NCBI GenBank assembly: GCA_021783385.1
Contig: JAJXTX010000055.1
Location: 1-12,156 of the forward strand
Length of the DNA: 12,156 bases
Source: Pseudomonadota bacterium
Lineage (GTDB): Bacteria > Pseudomonadota > Gammaproteobacteria > Xanthomonadales > Rhodanobacteraceae
Reading direction: 5' to 3'
Positions 1 to 7,774 of the stretch are shown here, piece by piece (position 1 is the first letter of the stretch; every line of letters begins with the position of its first letter). The notes under the pieces were generated by a model. The model searched no databases and had not been told where the DNA came from. It saw only the letters and a program-made list of their open reading frames with translations. Position numbers and translations under genes: made by a program.

Positions 1-751
1 GGTAGTCCATCACGCTGACCGCGCTGGTGCGCTTGGAGAGTTTCTTGCCCTCCTTGTCGAGAATCATCGGCAGGTGCGCAAACTCCGGCACCTTGGCGCC
101 CAGCGCGTGATAGATGTTGATCTGCCGCGGCGTGTTGTTGACATGGTCGTCGCCGCGGATCACCTCGGTGATGCCCATGTCGATGTCGTCGACCACCACC
201 GCGAAGTTGTAAGTGGGCCAGCCGTCGGAGCGGAAGATCACCAGGTCGTCCAGCTCGGCGTTCGCCCACTCGACGCGACCTTTCACCTTGTCGTCGAACA
301 CCACCGAGCCTTCGGTGGGATTGCGGAAGCGGATTACCCGATTGGGATCCTCGCGGAAAGGCTCGTTGCGATCGCGGTAGTAGCCGTTGTAGCGCGGCTT
401 GTCGCCCCTGGCCATGGCGGCCTCGCGCATCGCCTCGATCTCCTCCTTGCTCTCGTAGGCGTAGTAGGCCTTGCCCGCGGCCACCAACTCGTCGGCCACC
501 TGCTTGTATCGTGGCAGGCGCTGGGTCTGGTAGAACGGACCCTCGTCGTGATTCAGGCCGAGCCATTGCATCGCATCGAGGATCGCCTGCACCGCCGCAT
601 CGGTGGAGCGCTCGCGGTCGGTATCCTCGATGCGCAGCACGAACTCGCCGCCGCGGCGACGCGACTCCAGCCAGCAGTACAGCGCGGTGCGGGCGCCGCC
701 GATATGCAGGAAACCGGTGGGACTGGGGGCGAAGCGGGTACGAACGGTCAT
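1..751 (-). CDS. gltX: Glutamyl-tRNA synthetase, N-terminal 250 residues (3' end beyond window)
   Basis: This cytoplasmic class I aminoacyl-tRNA synthetase charges tRNA-Glu with glutamate at the expense of ATP. Reading leftward from ATG 751-749, the protein opens [31 protein letters not shown] (residues 9-19) is the HIGH-type ATP signature. KLSKR falls at residues 237-241, the same numbering as in E. coli Glt[15 protein letters not shown] and [16 protein letters not shown] are typical of the Rossmann core. The anticodon-binding C-terminal half (family length about 470 residues) lies off the edge. The zinc-site positions of the E. coli enzyme (Cys98, Cys100, Cys125, His127) are Ala, Glu, Tyr and Asp here, so this is a zinc-less form, as in many bacterial GluRS. 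No strong Shine-Dalgarno sequence precedes the start. The gene is divergent from the barrel gene beginning at 781. Confidence 0.97.
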   Translation of the reverse strand, partial: MTVRTRFAPSPTGFLHIGGARTALYCWLESRRRGGEFVLRIEDTDRERSTDAAVQAILDAMQWLGLNHDEGPFYQTQRLPRYKQVADELVAAGKAYYAYESKEEIEAMREAAMARGDKPRYNGYYRDRNEPFREDPNRVIRFRNPTEGSVVFDDKVKGRVEWANAELDDLVIFRSDGWPTYNFAVVVDDIDMGITEVIRGDDHVNNTPRQINIYHALGAKVPEFAHLPMILDKEGKKLSKRTSAVSVMDY

Positions 752-780
752 GGGGTTTTCGATGGACGCAAAGCGAAGTC

Positions 781-1581
781 ATGGATTTTAGCCGAACTGG
801 CCGGTCATGCCGGCGTCGATGCCGCCTGCTGACATGCAGCGTCTTGCTGGCATGCGCATGTGCGCGGCAAGTGATGGCCGACGATTCGCCCGGTTTCGAC
901 CGGCCCGGCCTGGGCTTTTCGCCCAGCGTGCTGGCGCCCGGCCAGCTGGCCTGGGAACAGGGCCTGCCGAGCTGGAGCCGCAGCACCGACGGCGGCATCC
1001 GCAGCGACCAATACACCGCCGACAGCTTGCTGCGGCTGGGCCTGGGCAAAAACCTCGAACTGCAGTTCGGCGGTTCTTTCTACAACCATCTGCAGCAGCA
1101 AGGTGATGGTCAGAGTTACAGCAGCCACGGCCGCGGCGACAGCAGTCTCGCACTGAAACTCGTGCTGCCCTCCTCCAGCGCCCAGTGGAACTGGGCCGTG
1201 CTTGGCGGCGTGGAGTTCGCCAACGGTGCGCGCGACTTCCGCAACATGCGCCGTCAATACAGCCTGGCGCTGGATGCGAACCAGCAGCTCGACGAGCGTC
1301 ACGCACTGGGTTATTACGCGCAATGGCAGCGCATGGGCAGCCAGAACCGCTACCTCGTTGCCGCCAACTACAGCTATGCGCTGACGTCGTTGTTGAACGT
1401 CTACGGCGAAGCCGCCGTGCAGCATGATCCGGCCCTCGGCAATGGCAGCCTGGCCGGCATCGGTCTGGCCTGGCGGATCACTTCCCGGCTCCAGCTCGAC
1501 GCCTGGTGTCGTCATCGGCTCGCCGGCCACGCCGACCCGTGGCAGGCCGGACTCGGCTTCGCCGTGGCCTTCGGGCGCTGA
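781..1581 (+). CDS. Predicted outer-membrane beta-barrel protein, function unknown
   Basis: The 266-residue product starts with a basic n-region (RSCRRRCR, 9-16), a hydrophobic stretch (LLTCSVLLACACA) and a likely signal-peptidase I site after VMA at residue 33. LLAC at 22-25 could instead be a weak lipobox. The mature part alternates short amphipathic strands with polar turns, for example LELQFGGSFY, SSLALKLVLP, WAVLGGVEFA, RYLVAANYSY and GSLAGIGLAWRI. It ends in GLGFAVAFGR, near the aromatic end expected of a barrel. This resembles the loosely defined 'phenol degradation MetA-like / putative transporter' barrel families, but I recognise no specific substrate. ATG 781 is chosen because it gives a complete signal peptide; upstream codons in the frame are antisense to gltX. 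The Shine-Dalgarno sequence is weak. The glycosyltransferase gene follows 95 bp later on the same strand. Confidence 0.8.
   Translation: MDFSRTGRSCRRRCRLLTCSVLLACACARQVMADDSPGFDRPGLGFSPSVLAPGQLAWEQGLPSWSRSTDGGIRSDQYTADSLLRLGLGKNLELQFGGSFYNHLQQQGDGQSYSSHGRGDSSLALKLVLPSSSAQWNWAVLGGVEFANGARDFRNMRRQYSLALDANQQLDERHALGYYAQWQRMGSQNRYLVAANYSYALTSLLNVYGEAAVQHDPALGNGSLAGIGLAWRITSRLQLDAWCRHRLAGHADPWQAGLGFAVAFGR
785..790 (-). promoter_or_regulatory. Candidate -10 element for gltX
   Basis: On the minus strand these six bases read TAAAAT (five of six matches to TATAAT), about 33 bases upstream of the gltX start codon. No convincing -35 hexamer lies 16-18 bases further upstream. The element falls inside the first codons of the divergent gene starting at 781, so a gltX promoter here would overlap that coding sequence. 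The call is tentative. Confidence 0.25.
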
Positions 1582-1676
1582 CCGCACCACCCATCCGTCA
1601 CCGCGACGTCATCCGATCGCCACGCCGACGCAACGCGGGCCGCGCAGGCTTGCACCAGGCCAGCACGGGTATCGTC

Positions 1677-2837
1677 ATGCGCATCGGCATCGTCAGCGAA
1701 ACCTACCCACCGGAAATCAACGGCGTGGCACTCACGGTGCACAGCCTCGCGGCGGGACTGGCCCAGCGCGGCCATCAGATCGATCTCATCCGCCCGCGCC
1801 AGCTGCAGCGGCGCGTGGATGAGCCGGGCATCGAGGTGCTCGGCGTGCGCGGCGGCACCCTGCCGCGCTACCCGGACCTGCGCTTCGGCCTGCCTGCGGG
1901 CCGCGCGCTGCGGCAGCGCTGGCAGCTCCAGCGCCCCGACGCGGTATATGTCGCCACCGAAGGCCCGCTCGGCTGGTCGGCCATGCGCGCCGCCACCCGG
2001 CTGGGCATTCCGCTCAGCAGCGGATTTCACACCCGCTTCGACAGCTATGCGCAGCACTACGGCGTCGGCCTGCTGACCCCGCTGGTGCGCCGTTACCTGC
2101 GCCGCTTCCACCGTCAGGCGGCCGCCACGCTGGTGCCGACCACTGCACTGGCGCAGGAGCTGCTGGCGCTGGGCATCAGCCGGCCGCGCCTGCTGCGACG
2201 CGCAGTCGACACGCGGCTGTTTCATCCGGCGCAGCGCGACGATGGCTTGCGTGCCCGCTGGGGCGTCGATGCCGGCACGCCGGTGGTCTTGTACGTGGGA
2301 CGCATCGCGCCGGAGAAGAATCTCGAGCTGGCGGTGCAGGCGTTTCGCGCGATCCGTCAGCGCGTGCCGAACGCACGCTACGTGTGGGTGGGCGACGGCC
2401 CCGCGCGCGCCGCACTGGCGGCGGCACATCCGGATTTCATCTTTGCCGGCGTGCAGCGCGAGCAGGCGCTGGCGCGGCATGTCGCCAGCGCCGATCTCTT
2501 CCCGTTTCCCAGCCTCAGCGAAACCTTCGGCAATGTGATCCTGGAAGCGCTGGCGGCTGGTCTGCCGGTGGTGGCCTATGCGGAAGGTGCCGCCCGCGAG
2601 CACGTGCGCGACGGCGTCAACGGCTACTGCGTCGCGTCCGGCCACGCGCAGGCCTTCATCGACGCGGCGGTGAAGCTGGCCAGCAACCCGGGACTGATCC
2701 GGCACATGGGCCGGGCCGCCCATGCCAGTGTCGCGGAGCTGTCGCCGGAGGCGGTGATACGCGATTTCGAGACCCTGCTGCGCGAACTGGCCGAGGAGCA
2801 CCCGCATGAGCATGCACTCACCGCTGCCCACGCCTGA
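1677..2837 (+). CDS. GT4-family glycosyltransferase (GT-B fold)
   Basis: This 386-residue retaining glycosyltransferase would move a sugar from a nucleotide donor to an unidentified acceptor at the cytoplasmic face of the inner membrane. The N-terminal acceptor domain opens MRIGIVSETYPPEINGVALT, including the Gly-rich loop after strand 1. The C-terminal donor domain begins near residue 200 with YVGRIAPEKNLELAV (206-220), followed by VGDGP (238-242). The EX7E motif in SETFGNVILEALAAGLP places its two glutamates at 282 and 290. The N-terminal pattern is shared with lipid-directed mannosyl- and glucosyltransferases of the PimB/MgtA/Agt type, so a lipid acceptor is plausible but unproven. ATG 1677 is chosen because the family N-terminus starts exactly there; upstream residues in the frame look random. 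Its last 32 bases overlap the PAP2 gene, suggesting an operon. The Shine-Dalgarno sequence is weak. Confidence 0.92.
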   Translation: MRIGIVSETYPPEINGVALTVHSLAAGLAQRGHQIDLIRPRQLQRRVDEPGIEVLGVRGGTLPRYPDLRFGLPAGRALRQRWQLQRPDAVYVATEGPLGWSAMRAATRLGIPLSSGFHTRFDSYAQHYGVGLLTPLVRRYLRRFHRQAAATLVPTTALAQELLALGISRPRLLRRAVDTRLFHPAQRDDGLRARWGVDAGTPVVLYVGRIAPEKNLELAVQAFRAIRQRVPNARYVWVGDGPARAALAAAHPDFIFAGVQREQALARHVASADLFPFPSLSETFGNVILEALAAGLPVVAYAEGAAREHVRDGVNGYCVASGHAQAFIDAAVKLASNPGLIRHMGRAAHASVAELSPEAVIRDFETLLRELAEEHPHEHALTAAHA

Positions 2838-3381
2838 GCTGAGCACTGGTCCAGCCCGGCTGGCGCTGGATCGCCGCGTCTGCGTGGCGGCCAACCGCTG
2901 GGGCACACGCCGCGCGGTGGGACTGTGCTTCGGCGCCATCAGCCGGCTCGGCGACGGCATCTTCTGGTATGCGCTGATGGGCGTGCTGGCGCTGCTCGGC
3001 GGCGTGCGCGGATTGACCGCCGCGGCGCACATGGCGGCCACCGGGTTGGCGGCGCTGCTGCTGTATCGCCGGCTGAAGGGCTGGACGCGGCGCCCCCGTC
3101 CCTACCGCGCCTGCCCCGGCGTGATCGCCCACGTGCCGCCGCTGGACGAATTCAGCTTTCCGTCGGGCCACACGCTGCAGGCGACCAGCTTCAGCATCGT
3201 CGCGCTGGCCTGGTATCCGCAACTGGCGCCACTGCTGCTGGGCTTCACCGCCCTGGTGGCCGCCTCGCGGGTGATCCTCGGGCTGCACTATCCCAGCGAT
3301 GTGCTCGCCGCCATCCTGATCGGCGCCGGGCTCGGTGGCTTGTCGCTGTGGTTGCCGGCGCTGCTCGCGGCACTGGTGTGA
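2806..3381 (+). CDS. PAP2-family membrane phosphatase
   Basis: This 191-residue integral membrane protein is of the type 2 phosphatidic acid phosphatase family, which hydrolyses lipid phosphates or pyrophosphates such as phosphatidate, phosphatidylglycerol phosphate or undecaprenyl pyrophosphate. All three signature motifs are present: KX6RP (Lys91, Arg98-Pro99 in KGWTRRPRP), PSGH (119-122) and SRX5HX3D (Ser154-Arg155, His161, Asp165). Hydrophobic segments lie at about 53-70, 73-87, 127-151 and 166-190. ATG 2806 is supported by GAGGAG at 2793-2798, seven bases upstream, inside the end of the glycosyltransferase gene. The 32-bp overlap argues for coupled translation and a shared pathway. The exact substrate cannot be read from the sequence; undecaprenyl pyrophosphate recycling and phosphatidate dephosphorylation are both possible. 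Confidence 0.95.
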   Translation: MSMHSPLPTPELSTGPARLALDRRVCVAANRWGTRRAVGLCFGAISRLGDGIFWYALMGVLALLGGVRGLTAAAHMAATGLAALLLYRRLKGWTRRPRPYRACPGVIAHVPPLDEFSFPSGHTLQATSFSIVALAWYPQLAPLLLGFTALVAASRVILGLHYPSDVLAAILIGAGLGGLSLWLPALLAALV

Positions 3382-3396
3382 GCGGCGCCGCCGTAA

Positions 3397-3430
3397 GCGA
3401 CGACTGCGCAAGTCTTGCGCATGCCGTCGC
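3397..3430 (+). terminator. Strong hairpin downstream of the PAP2 gene
   Basis: TGCGCAA (3405-3411) pairs with TTGCGCA (3415-3421) over a 3-base loop. GCGACG (3397-3402) and CGTCGC (3425-3430) extend the stem after a small internal loop. The hairpin starts 16 bases after the PAP2 stop codon, as a transcript end would, but no T-tract follows. It may instead slow RNase attack on the 3' end or belong to the repeat that begins at 3420. Confidence 0.4.
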
Positions 3431-3461
3431 AAGCGCCTTTGCGTTCAGACAGATAGCCTGC

Positions 3462-3633
3462 TTGTCCACAGGCTTTGCCGCAGGTCGTGCACAGCCGCTG
3501 TGGAAAACCTGGCCGTGCACGCGCGGACCCTGCTCAAGATTTCGACACGCCGTAGCAAGTGCTTGATCGACAAGCGGCCAGCCGGGCTTGTCCACAGGCT
3601 TTGCCACGACGTTTGCACAGCGCCTGTGGACAA
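3462..3633. promoter_or_regulatory. Cluster of four DnaA-box-like 9-mers in two inverted pairs
   Basis: TTGTCCACA occurs at 3462-3470 and 3588-3596 on the plus strand. On the minus strand TTTTCCACA occurs at 3499-3507 and TTGTCCACA at 3625-3633. Each differs from the E. coli consensus TTATCCACA at one base; TTGTCCACA is the form favoured in GC-rich actinobacteria. Within each repeat copy the two sites face each other, 37 bases start to start. There is no AT-rich unwinding region and no dnaA, dnaN or gidA nearby, so this does not look like oriC. Binding by DnaA is inferred from resemblance only. Confidence 0.4.
3588..3633 (-). repeat. Perfect 12-bp inverted repeat downstream of accD
   Basis: TTGTCCACAGGC (3588-3599) and GCCTGTGGACAA (3622-3633) are exact reverse complements around a 22-base loop. 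A smaller alternative stem also forms: GTTTGCACAG (3611-3620) with CTGTG-GA-CAAAC (3624-3635). The structure begins about 25 bases after the accD stop codon in the direction of accD transcription, so it could act at the 3' end of the trpBA-accD message. There is no T-tract. Confidence 0.45.
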
Positions 3634-3658
3634 ACCGGGCAACGCACGCGGCGGCGCG

Positions 3659-4528
3659 TCAGGCCGCGCGCGGCAGCCGGCCGAGAATGCCCAGCAGGTC
3701 AGCCAGCTTGTCGCGCATTTCGCGGCGGTCGACGATCAGGTCGATGGCGCCGTGCTCGACCAGAAACTCCGAGCGCTGGAAGCCTTCCGGCAGCGTCTCG
3801 CGCACGGTCTGCTCGATCACGCGCGGGCCGGCGAAGCCGATCAGCGCCCTCGGCTCGCCGATGTTGATGTCGCCCAGCATCGCCAGGCTGGCAGATACGC
3901 CGCCCGTAGTCGGATTGGTCAGCACGCTGATGTACGGCACGCCGGCGTCGCGCAGGCGCGCCAGTGCTGCCGAGGTCTTGGCCATCTGCATCAGCGAGAA
4001 CAGCGCCTCCTGCATGCGCGCACCGCCGGTGGCGGCGAAGCACACCAGCGCGCTCCTGTCGGCCAGCGCGCGCTCGGCGGCGCGGGTAAATTTCTCGCCC
4101 ACCACCGAACCCATCGAGCCGCCCATGTAGGCAAACTCGAACGCCACCGCCACCAGCGGGCGACCCTTGAGCGTGCCGCTCATTGCGACCAGCGCGTCTT
4201 TTTCTCCGACCTTTTTCTGGGTGGCGAGGATGCGGTCGCGATACTTTTTGGTGTCGCGGAATTTCAGCGGATCGGTGGGCTCCATGCTGGCCCACAGCTC
4301 CTGCGCGCTGCCTTCATCCAGCAATGCGTCCAGCCGCGTGCGCGCCTCGATGTAATGGTGATGGCCGCACTTGGGGCAGACCATCAGGTTGCGGTCGAGC
4401 TCCGGCCGGTACAGCACCGTGCCGCAACCGCCGCATTTTTCCCATACGCCTTCGGGCACCGAGCCCTTGCCGCCGGCGTGGCTCGGCGCGCGGGTGCGCG
4501 GACTCATGATTTTCTGCAGCCAGTTCAT
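3659..4528 (-). CDS. accD: Acetyl-CoA carboxylase, carboxyltransferase subunit beta
   Basis: AccD pairs with AccA to form the carboxyltransferase that moves the carboxyl group from biotin on AccB to acetyl-CoA, giving malonyl-CoA for fatty-acid synthesis. The 289-residue product begins [14 protein letters not shown] and has the N-terminal four-cysteine zinc ribbon (Cys32, Cys35, Cys51, Cys54 in CGGC and CPKC). The crotonase-like core follows with [34 protein letters not shown] and [18 protein letters not shown], all hallmarks of AccD. It is slightly shorter than the E. coli protein (304), mainly at the C-terminus. GAGGTG five bases before ATG 4528 is a good ribosome site. The gap to trpA is 46 bp with no obvious terminator, so it is probably cotranscribed with trpBA. 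The usual downstream neighbour folC is absent; repeats follow instead. Confidence 0.98.
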   Translation of the reverse strand: MNWLQKIMSPRTRAPSHAGGKGSVPEGVWEKCGGCGTVLYRPELDRNLMVCPKCGHHHYIEARTRLDALLDEGSAQELWASMEPTDPLKFRDTKKYRDRILATQKKVGEKDALVAMSGTLKGRPLVAVAFEFAYMGGSMGSVVGEKFTRAAERALADRSALVCFAATGGARMQEALFSLMQMAKTSAALARLRDAGVPYISVLTNPTTGGVSASLAMLGDINIGEPRALIGFAGPRVIEQTVRETLPEGFQRSEFLVEHGAIDLIVDRREMRDKLADLLGILGRLPRAA

Positions 4529-4574
4529 CGCAACACCTCACAGGTTACTGACCTGAAGCGGCCAGTGAGCCACT

Positions 4575-5371
4575 TCAGTGTGCATCCAGCGCCGCGCGGA
4601 TCGGCGCGAGGAAACCTCGCACCCGGGCGGTGATCTCGTCCGCCTGCCCCGCCCCGGCCAGCCGCTCCACCAGCGCGCTGCCGATCACCACCGCATCGGC
4701 AAACGCGGCAATCGCCTTCGCGCTATGCGCGTCGCGGATGCCGAAGCCCACCGCCACCGGCGCCTTCGCGCACGCCCGGATATCCGCCACGCGGGCCGCG
4801 ATATCGGTCGTGCTCAGATGCGCCGCGCCGGTGATGCCGGCGAACGACACATAGTACAGGAAGCCCTCCGCCGACTGGCACAGCTGCGCCATGCGCGCGG
4901 GTGCGGTGGTGGGCGCGGCGAGGCGGATCAGCTGCAGTCCGGCCGCGCGCAGGGGCGCCAGCACGGACGATTCCTCCAGCGGGCAATCCACCAGCAGCAC
5001 GCCATCGACACCGGCCGCGACCGCCTCGCTGGCGAAGCGCGCGTAGCCGTGGATCTCCAGCGGATTCAAGTAGCCCATAAGCACCACCGGCGTGACCGCA
5101 TCGCGCTGGCGGAATTCAGCGACCCAGCCCAGCACGTGCGCCAGCCCGACCCCGCGGGCGATCGCCCGCTCGCTGGCGTGCTGGATCACCGGGCCGTCGG
5201 CCATCGGGTCGGAAAACGGCACGCCCAGCTCGATCAGGTCGGCACCGGCCGCGACCAGCGCATGCATCAGCGCCACGCTGTGCTCCGGCGCCGGATCGCC
5301 CGCGGTGACGAACGGAATCAGGCCGGTGCGGCCGGCCACCTTGAGCGCGGCGAAGCGCGCGTCGATGCGGC

Positions 5372-5375
<4 letters not shown>
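4575..5375 (-). CDS. trpA: Tryptophan synthase alpha subunit
   Basis: TrpA cleaves indole-3-glycerol phosphate to indole and glyceraldehyde 3-phosphate; the indole is channelled to TrpB in the alpha2-beta2 complex. The 266-residue product starts [20 protein letters not shown]. Both catalytic acids sit at the canonical numbers, Glu49 ([13 protein letters not shown]) and Asp60 (MADGPVIQ). [25 protein letters not shown] and VGFGIRD are further family blocks along the TIM barrel. Its ATG overlaps the trpB stop as ATGA (5375-5372), and AAGGAG (5383-5388) lies seven bases upstream, so translation is coupled to trpB. A longer in-frame reading from 5441 would only add residues antisense-like within trpB and is rejected. 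Last codons are LDAH before TGA. Confidence 0.98.
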
Positions 5376-6613
<1,238 letters not shown>

Positions 6614-6655
6614 GGCAGGTTGTCCTGTGCGAAAAACTGTAGTGGTACACGTGCA

Positions 6656-6706
6656 GCGTGCGGGCAAGACGTGATCATAAGGCTTATTTTGCACGCTTCA
6701 AAAGCG
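6656..6706. promoter_or_regulatory. Palindrome-rich control region, candidate TrpI operator
   Basis: Three inverted repeats nest in the trpI-trpB gap. ATAAG-G-CTTAT (6677-6687) overlaps the trpBA -10. CGCTT-CAA-AAGCG (6694-6706) overlaps the trpBA -35. GCGTGC (6656-6661) with GCACGC (6691-6696) brackets the first. A further TGTA-GTGG-TACA lies at 6638-6649 in the trpB leader. TrpI of Pseudomonas binds two adjacent sites between trpI and trpBA; which of these palindromes would serve that role is inferred, and none is a clean T-N11-A LysR box. Confidence 0.4.
6674..6701 (-). promoter_or_regulatory. Predicted trpBA(-accD) promoter
   Basis: On the minus strand, TTGAAG (6701-6696) and TATGAT (6679-6674) are separated by 16 bases, giving four of six and five of six matches to the sigma70 hexamers. 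This predicts a start near 6667 and a leader of about 54 bases before trpB. The hexamers overlap the palindromes of the shared control region, as expected for a LysR-type activated promoter facing its regulator gene. Confidence 0.55.
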
Positions 6707-6707
6707 A

Positions 6708-6713
6708 TAAGAT
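6708..6713 (+). promoter_or_regulatory. Candidate -10 element for trpI
   Basis: TAAGAT lies 28 bases before the trpI start codon, and the -35 position 17 bases upstream (TATTTT, 6685-6690) is poor. If used, this promoter runs back to back with that of trpBA, so TrpI bound there could repress its own gene while activating trpBA, the classic LysR arrangement. Confidence 0.3.
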
Positions 6714-6741
6714 CGCAGCGACACGTCAGGAAAACTCAAAC

Positions 6742-7662
6742 ATGAGCGAGCGCGAACTGCCACCGCTGAACGCCCTGCGCGCCTTCGAGGCGGTGGCCCG
6801 CCGCCAGAGCGTGAGCGCCGCTGCCGGCGAGCTGCATGTCACCCACGGCGCGATCAGCCGCCAGCTGCGGCTGCTTGAGGAGGCGCTGGGCCGCCCGCTG
6901 TTCACGCGGCAGGGGCGCGGGCTGCAGCTCACCGCCGCCGGTACGCAGCTGCATGAAGGCACCAGCGCGGCGTTCGGGCAACTGCGCGACAGCTGGGCCG
7001 GCCTGCGCCGCGGCAGCAGCGCACCGTTCGTCCTCGGCTGCTCGGGCAGCCTGCTGGCGCGCTGGGTGATTCCGCGGCTGGATCGACTGGCCCGCGACCT
7101 GCCCGACCTGCAACTGCACCTGTCGGCCCAGGAGGATCCGCTGACGCCCGCGCTGGCCGAGCTCGATGGCGCGCTGCTGTTGGCCGCCCCGCCGTGGCCG
7201 GCGAACTGGCAGGTGACCGAGCTGGCCGCAGAGTGGATCGGTCCGGTGCTCAGTCCACGCTATGCGGGCTGGTCGAGACTGGCAGGCCAGCCGGCGCGCG
7301 CGCTGCTTGACGAGGCCGTGCTGCATACCGCCTCGCGGCCGCAAGCGTGGCGTGACTGGGCCAGCGCCGCCGGCTTGCCGGGGCCGCCCACTGCCAGTGG
7401 TCAGGGCTTTGCGCATCTGTACTACTTGCTGGAGGCCGCGCTGGCCGGGCTCGGCGTCGCCATCGCCCCCGCGCCGCTGGTGGCCGACGACCTTGCCGCC
7501 GGGCGCCTGCTGGCACCGTGGGGCTTTCAGCCCACCCCGGCGCGCTGGATTCTGGCCACGCCGCAGCGCGGCAAGGACCCGCGGGCGCCGGGGCTGGCCT
7601 CCTGGCTGCAGCGCGAGCTGGCGATGGATGAGCAAACCGCGCCGCTTGCAGGTAGCGCCTGA
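6742..7662 (+). CDS. trpI: LysR-type activator of trpBA (TrpI-like)
   Basis: The 306-residue LysR regulator has an N-terminal winged helix-turn-helix (about residues 7-66): [20 protein letters not shown] then [21 protein letters not shown]. An effector-binding domain runs from about 95 to 295. [14 protein letters not shown] (195-207), [22 protein letters not shown] and [14 protein letters not shown] (249-262) match what I recall of Pseudomonas TrpI much better than other LysR proteins such as GcvA or AmpR. TrpI activates trpBA when bound to indoleglycerol phosphate, the TrpA substrate. Position supports this: it is divergent from trpB with a 128-bp shared region. ATG 6742 has AGGA (6728-6731) ten bases upstream and gives the family N-terminus; upstream codons in the frame are promoter sequence. 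It converges on trpF across 112 bp without a clear terminator. Confidence 0.88.
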   Translation: MSERELPPLNALRAFEAVARRQSVSAAAGELHVTHGAISRQLRLLEEALGRPLFTRQGRGLQLTAAGTQLHEGTSAAFGQLRDSWAGLRRGSSAPFVLGCSGSLLARWVIPRLDRLARDLPDLQLHLSAQEDPLTPALAELDGALLLAAPPWPANWQVTELAAEWIGPVLSPRYAGWSRLAGQPARALLDEAVLHTASRPQAWRDWASAAGLPGPPTASGQGFAHLYYLLEAALAGLGVAIAPAPLVADDLAAGRLLAPWGFQPTPARWILATPQRGKDPRAPGLASWLQRELAMDEQTAPLAGSA

Positions 7663-7774
7663 TCCTTTCGCGCCGCGCGGTGGCCTGCTCCGGCGTCCCT
7701 CGATCGCAGCGGGCATCAGCGGGTCCGGCAAGCGGGGATGCCGCATGCTATCGCGGCGCGCACGGGCCGTCGCG

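Larger units (their letters stand above)
3420..3641. repeat. Two diverged tandem copies of a 126-bp repeat
   Basis: Copy A starts at 3420 and copy B at 3546, and the offset stays exactly 126 bases to the end with no net indel. Conserved blocks are CATGCCGTCGCAAG / CACGCCGTAGCAAG at the start, an identical 20-mer GCTTGTCCACAGGCTTTGCC (3460-3479 and 3586-3605), TGCACAG, and CTGTGGA (3498-3504 and 3624-3630). The segment between the first two blocks is poorly conserved. Because 126 is divisible by three, open frames on the minus strand repeat as well (AKPVDK...ALATAC), but they look non-coding. Copy B ends just before the accD stop codon. Confidence 0.8.

Noticed and set aside
1582..1676. Promoter or small gene between the barrel gene and the glycosyltransferase
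   Set aside because: There is no recognisable -35/-10 pair, hairpin or coding signal, only GC-rich sequence continuous with both genes.
1512..3041. A 509-codon open frame on the minus strand opposite the glycosyltransferase
   Set aside because: It is a shadow caused by strong third-position GC bias. The opposite strand has all GT4 motifs, and this reading shows no recognisable domain, being rich in Arg, Ala, Gln and His.
3245..3607. A minus-strand frame with repeated AKPVDK...ALATAC peptides every 42 residues
   Set aside because: The peptide repeat follows from the 126-bp DNA repeat being a multiple of three. The frame overlaps the PAP2 gene, and I see no supporting start signal.
3382..3658. 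Chromosomal replication origin because of DnaA-box-like sites
   Set aside because: The region is GC-rich throughout, has no AT-rich unwinding element and lacks dnaA, dnaN, rpmH or gidA neighbours.
4553..4578. CTGAAG...CTTCAG inverted repeat between trpA and accD as a terminator or attenuator
   Set aside because: It has only six-base arms around a 14-base loop, overlaps the trpA stop codon and has no T-tract.
3335..4633. A 432-codon plus-strand frame crossing the repeats and opposing accD
   Set aside because: Most of it is the reverse of accD, and the rest runs through the tandem repeat with no domain or ribosome site.
7663..7774. Bidirectional terminator between convergent trpI and trpF (GGCATC 7712-7717 with GATGCC 7737-7742)
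   Set aside because: The arms are six bases with a 19-base loop and no T-tract on either side. I see nothing convincing in this gap.
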